In this document: one piece after another, positions 56,253-64,000 of the stretch
How the letters are laid out: the number at the start of each line of letters is the position of its first letter
How positions within the stretch are numbered: position 1 is the first letter of the stretch
Assembly (NCBI GenBank): GCA_022316685.1
Contig: JAKJHU010000230.1
Coordinates: 408,193 to 472,192 of the forward strand
Direction: 5' to 3'
Source of the DNA: Progne subis subis
Taxonomy: Eukaryota; Chordata; Aves; Passeriformes; Hirundinidae
Length of the DNA: 64,000 bases
The notes under the pieces: model-generated
The model's database searches: none
Told to the model about the DNA's origin: nothing
Seen by the model: the letters and a program-made list of their open reading frames with translations, nothing else
Position numbers and translations under genes: made by a program

Positions 56253-57378
56253 TTCCCATGGTTGCTCTATTGACTCTCCCCAGATACTGAGGAAGCAAGG
56301 AAGAAAAGAGGAGGAGGAGTTTATATATCTTATATATGTATTTACAATTTATATTACAATCTATATTAATGAATATGTTATCATTCAAAATAAAGAGTTT
56401 TGCTATAAATATTTATTTACAAGTCACGGGGTGGCTGAGCACCAAGCGCAGGATTTGGGGTAAAAATTCAACAATCCAAAGGCCAATTTTAACTTGGCTA
56501 AAAGCAGGAAAATGATGTCCCTGCCCTCCATGAGGACAGATCCAAGGGCTTGTGGTTTCCAAAAACAAAAAAACCCCAGAAGAACAAGAAGTGGATTTTT
56601 CCTGATTTTTTTGTTCGTTGCTTTCCAAGAGGCTTTGCAGGTAAAGGGGGAGTCGGTTCTGCTGTTCAGGGAATGCTGCTCACCCTCAAATCCAGGGAAT
56701 TTGAGCCGGCTCCATCTCCAAACCTTTCCTGGACTGCAAGAATTCCAGCCCCGGCTGAAAATTTGTGGAATTCGGCGCTGCCTTTTTGGAAATCCCAAAG
56801 GAAAGGGATTGGCAGCTCCTTGGGAACTCAAACTGTCCCGGGCTCTGGCTTTTCCCAGCCTGAAATTTAGGAAATGACCCCGGAGTGAAGCAGCACTGGG
56901 AAGATACGGAATCCGTGGAGAACGGATCCTCGATTTGCTGATCCCAACAAACTCTTTGTCCTCGTGGGAGAGGGACACCCTTCCACAAAGAAAAAAGCTT
57001 CCAATGGAAGGCTTTCCAACCCAAATGGAGGAGTCAAGGATAACACAAAGGACGATCTTAGCCTCTTTATGGCATCCAAAGGCAGCAAAAAGCACTTGGA
57101 AAACGGTCGGAGCGGCCTCGCTCCCCCAATTCACATCCAGGCAGAATAAAGGAATCTCCAGAGGGTTGGGAAGTGCTGCTGGTATCTCTATTTATTCCTA
57201 AAACCATGTGGGATAAGACACCTTCCCTATTAAAAAGAAAACCATCTCAAACGAATGAGTGAACGTCTTCTCGTGAATATTTTTCTGAAGGGTTTTCTGG
57301 GCCTAAAAATCAAATGTATTTAAAAGAAAAGTTGGGAATCGTTGGTTCCTCCTCCAGTTTTTTTTGCTGGGGCCATGG

Positions 57379-57419
<41 letters not shown>
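57379..57419. repeat. (A)41 homopolymer
   Basis: Uninterrupted run of 41 A. There is no AATAAA in the 60 bases before it, so a processed retrocopy is not indicated. Confidence 0.95.
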
Positions 57420-57424
<5 letters not shown>

Positions 57425-57504
57425 TGAAATGAAATTTCAAATATTATTTTCCTGATATAAAAAATCCATGTGAACAGGAGATACATCAGGCAAAATATGC
57501 TGGA

Positions 57505-57580
57505 TATAGAACTATGGAATATCCTGAGTTGGAAGGACCACAGAGATCATCCAGCCCAAAATCCCACTCTGTGCCTGAAG
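57505..57580 (-). mobile_element. CR1 3' tip (second subfamily)
   Basis: agaactatggaatatcctga, gttggaaggaccacagagat and catccagcccaaaatccc. Truncated after about 75 bases. Confidence 0.7.
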
Positions 57581-58757
57581 GTTTTATCCTTTTTTCTTTC
57601 CCTTTTTTCTATTTTTTCAGCAGGAACAAATGCTTGGGAGAACATTTGTGCAGGAATTTTATGGATAAATGTGTAGGACCCGGAGGATTTGCTCACCTGG
57701 TGTTTCCTGCCGAAGAAATAATCTGGATGTAATTCTCCATTAATTCATTGATTGGTCCTTGCAACCCCAAAGGTTCATTCAGAGTGTTTTGACTCCAAGA
57801 AAAGTTAAGGAAGCCACTGGATTTTTTAAGGCAAACTCTTTTTTTTTCTGTGGTTTTCCCAGAAATTCCACTCACCCAGCCCTGAGAGGCTCTTTTGGTC
57901 AGCTGTGTCTTCCCATCCACCAGCTCAGCTGATTTATGGCCACGCAAAATCTTTTTCTTTTTGGTTTTTTTTTTTTGGAATTTCTGTCTCAGCTCCATAA
58001 AGTCCTAAATCAATCCCTGAGGTTTTGATTCCTTCTCCCTCCAGGGAAGGGAAGCTTCCATAAGTGTGGACATCCTGGGAAAGCCTCTGGTTTGAATTCC
58101 TCTCTCAAGGGGGTGGAGATGACTCCCCAGAAAAGGATGGAGTAAAAGAACCCAAGGATACCTCAGGAAAGAAGATCCCACTCAGAAGCCTCCATTTTCC
58201 CTCTCCCAAGTTTTTCCAAGGACATAGAAAGCTGCGAATATCTAGAATACTATCAACTGGACACTTTTTTCCCTTCACAGGGAATTTTCCTGCAACTAAA
58301 ATAACAAAAACCAGTGAAATGCTTCCAGTGCCTCCACACCAAAGGGGTGGAAGAGGCAGGTGAAAATCCAGGGGATTGTTTGGAAGCTGTTCTGGATGCT
58401 CCTTGCTTTCCTGAGGGGTGGAAGGACCTAGAATCATTTGCTCCGTTTTTTTCCCGCTTTTGATTTTTCTTTAACAAGATTTATCAGCTCTTTCTGCCCA
58501 CGAACTGTCCTGACACCTATTCCCAGCTCGTTCTGTTGGGAGGACAAGCTGGGAATTGTCAGCAGGCAGGATACAAAACCATTCTGGGACTCTCCGATTT
58601 GGGCTCTTTTTCCACTCCTGGTTTTCCCAACAAAACCCTCCAGTGCATCTCATATGCCAGGGATTTCAGCATACATCTGGACTGTTGTTCTCACCAGTTT
58701 CTCCTTCAAAAGCCTGGGACCAGCTCCTGGTTTCCTCATCTGACGTGGTTGAAGCTC
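57581..58757. other. No gene seen
   Basis: Unassigned, with T-runs near 57838 and 57965. Frames of 99-110 codons on both strands at 58064-58437 overlap and are not recognised. Confidence 0.5.
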
Positions 58758-59400
58758 TCCAGAAATCCCAGCTTTGACCCTGACGGTTCTCTCGGGGCCG
58801 TCGCTCCCAGTGCTTTGAAACAGGACTTGAAACGTCAGGGAATTCCAGATGGGTTTGGGTTGGGAAGGGCCTTAAATCCCATTCATCCCACCCCTGCCAT
58901 GGCAGGGACACCTCCCACTGTCCCAGGCTGCTCCCAGCCCCAGTGTCCAACCTGGCCTTGGGCACTGCCAGGAATCCAGGGGCAGCCACAGCTGCTCTGG
59001 GCACCCTGTGCCAGGGCCTCAGCACCCTGCCAGGGAACAATTCCTGATTCCCAATCTCCCATCCAGCCCTGCCCTCTGGCACTGGGAGCCATTCCCTGTG
59101 TGCTGTCCCTGCAGCCCTTGGGAATTGTCTCTCTCCAGTTTTCCTGGGGCTCCTTCAGGCCCTGCAAGGCCACCCTGAGCTCAGCCCAAAGCTTCTCCTG
59201 GCCAGGCTGAACAATGCCAGCTCTGCCAGCCTTTCCTCCCAGCAGAGCTGCTCCATCCCTCTGCTCATCCTGCTGCCTCCTCTGGGCTCTCTGCAGCAGC
59301 TCCAGGTGCTCCCTGTGCTGGATCCCAGCTCTGCAGCTGGGCTCTCACCTCAGGGGCACAGGGGCACAACCCCAATCCCTTTCCTGCTGCCCACACTTGG
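58758..59400 (-). mobile_element. CR1 LINE 3' region with shared 3' flank
   Basis: The CR1 itself is about 58841-59400: tip gatgggtttgggttggg, then ccatggcagggacacctccc, gattcccaatctcccatcc, cagcccaaagcttctcctgg and agctctgcagctgggctctc. Beyond its tip, 58758-58840 is the complement of the flank after the CR1 at 45390 (ccctgacgtttcaagtcctg), so the homology extends past the element. 5' truncation is near 59398. Confidence 0.9.
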
Positions 59401-59944
59401 GTTCCGCCCAGAATAATCCCAATCTTCTGTTCCATTCCAAGAATCCAAGGCTCTGACCTTCTCCAATCCATGACCCACGTGCTCCAGGAAGATGAAGATG
59501 AAGATCTGAGGATTAATGTCCGCAGCTCCCAAAGCCTCTGCAGTCAGCTCAGCTGAAGCCCTTGGAGCTGTTCCCAACACTTGATCCTAATCACAGCTCT
59601 GCACCTGGCCCAGCTTTCTGCCCGGGACAATGTGTGACCAAATTTATTGCGGCAGTTTTGTTTTCTCTCTTTCCATTCCCCTCTTCCTCCCCTGGGAGTT
59701 CAATGGATCCTTTCTAGGATGAGACCCAAACAACATCAATGGAGGGGATTGTGCAGGAGAGCCCCAGGCAGGAGGGAGCAGGAGCAGCCAGCTGTGTCCC
59801 ACTCTCCTGCTTTGATGTCCTTGGCTGGAGAGGGATTCGTGATTCAGACCACCCACGGGCCAGGCCTGGCTCCTTCCTGGGAGAAGGGATCATGAGCCCA
59901 GCACGGAACACCTGGAAGTGGGAATTCTGTGTCCTTCACTGCCT
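59401..59944. other. No gene seen
   Basis: Unassigned sequence between two CR1s; a minus-strand AATAAA-like tttatt lies near 59643 without further LTR evidence. Confidence 0.5.
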
Positions 59945-60215
59945 GCACAGGGACAGCGCCCAGGGAGCGGCTGGAGCTGTTCCAGCAGGGATTGGGGTTG
60001 GATTTTAGGGAAAGGTTCTTCCCCAGAGGGTGCTGGCACTGCCCAGGCTCCCCAGGGAATGGGCACGGCCCCGAGGCTGCCAGAGCTCCAGGAGCCTTTG
60101 GACAGCGCTGCCAGGGATGCACGGGCTGGGATTGTTGGGGGTCTGGGCAGGGACAGGAGCTGGATCCATGATCCCTGTGGGTCCTTTCACTCAGGACTAT
60201 CCATGATCCCATTAT
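59945..60215 (+). mobile_element. CR1 LINE 3' fragment (second subfamily)
   Basis: cccagggagcggctggagct, tttagggaaaggttcttccc, gcctttggacagcgctgcc and ggattgttgggggtctgggc. Same subfamily as 15688-15965 and 63095-63375, here in sense orientation. Confidence 0.85.
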
Positions 60216-61794
60216 TTGGCAGCTCTGGAGGGATGTCTCTGGAGGTGAATCCAGGCAGGGTTTCCACTCTCTGCTCACTCTGTTGGGGTTTTCCACACTG
60301 TGCTCTAAACTCCCCTTGGTTTGGGGATTTTATTTTTCAGTCCTGCTTTTCTTTCCAAGTGGGAAAGGCATCAGGAGCCGCAGGGATGCTCAGAGAGCAC
60401 GTTGAGGGTGATGCTCCTCCTCTGTTCTTCACTCTTTCAGCAACACGGACTTAGATTTCTACATTTAAGCCCCCAAAACGGCTCCAAAAAACTGTGGGCA
60501 TGAAGAAAACCCCGAGTTAAAGGCAGCTTATCAGGCCCAGCTGCTGCTTATCACCAGTGCTCCATCTGCTCCATCTGCTTTGCATAAATAATTCCTTGAT
60601 TTTTTTTTTTTTTTTTTAATTGGTGTCCTATGGTCCATCCGAACAACGAGCAACAAGAGAGACTGTAAATAAATTTTACAGTGTCACTAAGAGCATTCAC
60701 ATTGAGGGGAGCTATTCTGAGGCGGCGCCAGTTCTTAATAAATCGCTTTTATTCGGGTGTTTTTACAAGGGGAAAAGAAGAAAGAAGCAGGAACAATGGA
60801 AGAATGGAAACTGCTCCATCACTCCTTTTAATAATAAATATTCCCAGGCTGTTCTCCTCACAAAGGAGGGGCCAAGGTTGTTTTTATTTTTGTGGTGTTT
60901 TTTTGGTGTCCATCTGAAAGGCAAAGGCATAAAAAAGGCCCTGAGCCAGCTGGCTGAGCTCCCTTCCCGCAGTTTTCCCTGGATTTCTGGGCCATGGTGC
61001 CAACCCTGGGGCTGAACAGGCACCTGGGGCTCCCCTGGGTGGCCCAGGGGGATCCCAGATCCAAAGCTCAGCCTTTGGAAGGAGCAAAGTCATTCCCAGC
61101 TGGTGAATTCCCCTAAGGACCAGCAGCACTCCTAAGGACAGCAGGTTTTCCCCAGGAGGATTCCCAACGTCCTAATTCCCGGTTATGGCACTGGTTTGCT
61201 TCGATTTTTTTGGATACGGGATGCCACGGTCCATTTCGGCAAGAATTCCACCCAACCATCCCGGTGTTCCCCTGGAGTCCGAGCTCACCCTTCCTGAAGC
61301 AGCATCTCCTGATGAAATTCTCCAGGACAACGTGGATTTTGGAAGGGAATTTCTGAACAGCAACGAGATTTCATGGAAAACCCTAATTTTGGGCAGCACG
61401 CAGCACAGATTCCCACAGAATTCCCGTCACTGAACATGGGAATAGGGGTTCACAGCCCAGCAATGTTCCTTTCTTTTTCCTCTTTTTCCAGTTACGAGTT
61501 TGTTTGGCAGGGATGAGATGCTCGGTCTGTGTCTGTTTAACAGCTCTCACGTGTTTCATTCCTGCCTGCAGGAATTCTGGGGAGCTTTGCCTGGCATCTG
61601 CAAACCTGGAGGCATCCTGGTGTCACAGGAGCAGGGTATGGAATGCGTGGTGCTCCCGGAGATGTGACAGTAGAGTTATGGATGCCCCATCAGGGCTGGA
61701 AAATCCAACCCTAGGCTGACCCTGGCAGGGCTTGGACCCCCAGGGAAACATTGGAAAAATGCCAGAGGATTCAGCTTTCGAAGGGATGCAAAGA
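60216..61794. other. No gene seen; one short unexplained frame
   Basis: About 1.6 kb. T-run at 60600-60618. An 82-codon plus frame (61185-61433) starts MALVCFDFFGYGMP and is free of repeats, but has no recognised family or splice context. The stretch 60625-60770 has two AATAAA motifs and a ggcggcgcc and may be an LTR scrap. Confidence 0.4.
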
Positions 61795-62320
61795 GTCACA
61801 GAATTATGGAATGGTTTGGGTTGGAAGGGACCTTAAATCTCACCTAGTGCCACCCCTGCCATGGCAGGGACACCTCCCACTGCCCCAGGCTGCTCCCAGC
61901 CCCAGTGTCCAACCTGGCCTTGGGCACTGCCAGGGATCCAGGGGCAGCCACAGCTGCTCTGGGCACCCTGTGCCAGGGCCTCAGCACCCTGCCAGGGAAC
62001 AATTCCTGATTCCCAATCTCCCATCCAGCCCTGCCCTCTGGCACTGGGAGGCATTCCCTGTGTGCTGTCCCTGCAGCCCTTGGGAATTGTCTCTCTCCAG
62101 CTTTCCTGGGGCTCCTTCAGGCCCTGCAAGGCCACCCTGAGCTCAGCCCAAAGCTTCTCCTGGCCAGGCTGAACAATGCCAGCTCTGCCAGCCTTTCCTC
62201 CCAGCAGAGCTGCTCCATCCCTCTGCTCATCCTGCTGCCTCCTCTGGGCTCTCTGCAGCAGCTCCAGGTGCTCCCTGTGCTGGATCCCAGCTCTGCAGCT
62301 GGGCTCTCACCTGAGCAGAG
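61795..62320 (-). mobile_element. CR1 LINE 3' region, long young copy
   Basis: gtcacagaattatggaatgg at the tip, full series of CR1 3' words without large gaps, ending at ctgcagctgggctctcacct. It is nearly identical to 58841-59370 and to 2425-2700. Confidence 0.92.
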
Positions 62321-63094
62321 GGGCAGAGAGCCCTCACCGGCCCTGCTGTAGGCCAGGGTTTGTTTCTGGGCCACTTCTCCTCAAGACTTGCAGTTTATTT
62401 TCTTATTTTATTTTATTTTATTTTACTGCCTGGCACCAGCTGCAGTTCCCTCTTTCCCTCAGTGCACCTGGACTGGGAGCTCCTAAGGAAACGGGATTTT
62501 TGTTGCTCTTGGCCCAGGGGTGTGAGCAGCTTGCTCCAATATTTCTCTTTTTTATGGATGTCCATGTGAGTTTAATAAAGTTTGTTTTCTGCTCAAGCTC
62601 TGCTGTTGTCTCCTCAGTTGCAGGGAAGTGGGAAGCCGTGCCAGGAGTTTTCCTATTGAGGTCCAACAAAACGCTGACCCACGGAGCCAAAGGAATAACG
62701 GGGTCCCCTGTGGCCCTAAAGCAGCGCTGGGAGCTCCATTAAAATTGATCTGGAATTCAGCAATTAATCAACACTCACCCCAGACAATGCAGTTAATTAA
62801 TCAGGCACAAAATGGCCCCATCCAGATCACAGGCACAAGATTTGGATAAAAACCAAGCCCAAGAGAAACTCTCCGTCCTTGGTCGATAGGGGAGGACCAG
62901 GGTGTTTCAGCACATGTAATTAACAATCAATTACTCATTGGAATTGCCCCACCAAGCAAACAGGGAGGACATCCAAGGGCTCAGATTCCCTTTGGATCAC
63001 TGGGCCCTTATTTCATTTTAAAAGCTTTTTCGGGCAAAAGGCAAAGAGCTCGTTCATGCCCAGGGAGTGTGGGGGTCAGTCAGGGGGATCTCAT
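62321..63094. other. No gene seen
   Basis: A TTTTA run at 62395-62427; otherwise unassigned. The 188-codon plus frame (62176-62742) starts in the CR1 and is not supported. Confidence 0.5.
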
Positions 63095-63375
63095 GGAATC
63101 ATGGAACATCTTGAGCTGGAATAAACCCACAGGATCATGGATCCAGCTCCTGTCCCTGCCCAGACCCCCAACAATCCCAGCCCGTGCATCCCTGGCAGCG
63201 CTGTCCAAAGGCTCCTGGAGCTCTGGCAGCCTCGGGGCCGTGCCCATTCCCTGGGGAGCCTGGGCAGTGCCAGCACCCTCTGGGGAAGAACCTTTCCCTA
63301 AAATCCAACCTCAATCCCTGCAGGCACAGCTCCAGCTGCTCCCTGGGTGCTGCAACCCCCCGGGAGCTCTGAGCT
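63095..63375 (-). mobile_element. CR1 LINE 3' fragment (second subfamily)
   Basis: catggaatcatggaacatct at the tip, then cagcgctgtccaaaggctcc and gggaagaacctttccctaaa. Complementary to 59950-60180. Confidence 0.87.
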
Positions 63376-63529
63376 CAGGCTCCTCTTCTCCCACTCCTTA
63401 AGGATTTTCCCTTTCCCTGTTGGAAAAATCACCCTTCAGCACAAACCCCAAAGTTCCTGGATACAGCTCCAGATGCCACATCGGACAGAGAGAGGATGGC
63501 AACGTCCTCCATGGACTGTCCCAAGCTCC

Positions 63530-63735
63530 CAGGGCAGGGCTGGATGGGAGATTGGGAATCAGGAATTGTTCCCTGGCAGGGTGTTGAGGCCCTGGCACAG
63601 GGTGCCCAGAGCAGCTGCCCAAGGCCAGGTTGGACACTGGGGCTGGGAGCAGCCTGGGGCAGTGGGAGGTGTCCCTGCCATGGCAGGGGGGTGTTGGGTG
63701 ATCATTCAGATCCTTTCCATCCCCACCCGTGGTTC
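63530..63735 (+). mobile_element. CR1 LINE 3' fragment with internal deletion
   Basis: gggcagggctggatgggaga, ggtgttgaggccctggcac and gtgtccctgccatggcagg, to the tip ccatccccacccgtggttc. About 30 bases (the tggctgcccctggatcc part) are missing after gagcagctg. Confidence 0.87.
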
Positions 63736-64000
63736 TGGATTTGCCCTGCTCTTCACTGTTTCTCTCCACCCTTTCCCTTTTCCCACAGCTGGGGCAGGAC
63801 AATCCCATCACCAAATTCTCCCAGGCTGAAAAGGGGGCTCAGGGAGATGGAAAACACCTCACGGAGCTTCACATAACCAGGCCCCAGACCTGGAGTGCTG
63901 CTGGAATTGCCAGTGACTCCTCCAGGTGTTGGGGTCTCCTCCAGTGTCAGAAGAGGCTCAAACCCAGAGGTTTCCAGTGGAATTCCAGCCAGGACTTCCT
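63736..64000. other. No gene seen; window end
   Basis: Unassigned sequence to the end of the window. Confidence 0.5.

Larger units (their letters stand above)
55879..57504. other. No gene seen; hairpin and palindromes
   Basis: Contains the palindrome/hairpin cluster at 56137-56252, an A/T-rich run at 56318-56420, and A41 at 57379-57419. Overlapping frames of 106-236 codons lie on both strands at 56424-57134 with no recognised family. Confidence 0.5.

Noticed and set aside
61185..61433. 82-codon repeat-free frame as a small gene
   Set aside because: Length is within chance expectation, with no recognisable family, splice sites or promoter features.
1..64000. CRISPR arrays, operons or bacterial-type systems
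   Set aside because: No regularly spaced identical repeats with unique spacers, and no prokaryotic gene organisation; the tandem arrays are direct head-to-tail repeats without spacers.
1..64000. tRNA, rRNA, snRNA genes
   Set aside because: I saw no cloverleaf-type A/B box pair or U6/7SK-like sequence on either strand by eye. A covariance-model scan was not possible here.

Overview
The window looks like a non-coding (intergenic or intronic) stretch of a bird genome, most likely a songbird. The evidence is the repeat content. CR1 LINE 3' ends occur about every 1.5-2 kb in both orientations, with the usual 3' tip (aaggtcccttccaaccc and a gattcc-like tail). They are joined by solo retroviral LTRs with intact target-site duplications, many microsatellites and minisatellites, and no Alu/L1-like elements. 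I found no protein-coding gene, rRNA, tRNA or CRISPR that I could support. The long open frames are explained by repeats whose unit is a multiple of three, by CR1 sequence, or have no recognisable protein family.

Layout. 1-9.4 kb: a CR1 with a decayed reverse-transcriptase C-terminus (105-805), a CR1 3' half, a solo LTR of family A (3635-4026), a near-identical second CR1 (4060-4345), a 409-bp tandem duplication (6617-7440), and a family B LTR with an expanded internal 11-bp array (8821-9369). 9.4-25 kb: many CR1s, including a facing inverted pair, and two more family A LTRs (11548-11948, 24806-25184). There is also a CTGTC-type array inside a CR1 (21755-22490). 25-34 kb: a 666-bp CpG-rich LTR (28596-29261), a 60-bp minisatellite of nine nearly identical units (31223-31767), and a 550-bp LTR (32022-32571) whose unoccupied target survives in a local duplicate 1.2 kb away. 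34-45 kb: CR1 tips, two long purine/pyrimidine pentamer arrays, a probable LTR (about 40460-40890), and a family B LTR nested in a CR1 (44645-45111). 45-64 kb: a 15-bp minisatellite, a G/T-only block with G-quadruplex potential, a 139-bp tandem duplication, an LTR nested in a CR1 (52400-53000), a perfect 25-bp hairpin (56185-56252), and several young-looking CR1s.

No genes work together here. The biology is that of successive transposon insertion, nesting, local duplication and tandem-array growth. Insertion order can be read directly in three places: LTR in CR1 at 44.6 kb, LTR in CR1 at 52.4 kb, and LTR in one copy of a local duplication at 32 kb. I did not find a convincing new biological system. 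The best leads are the precisely dated LTR insertions, the foldback structures, an exon-like segment at 30.7 kb, and a GATA-motif cluster at 0.9 kb.
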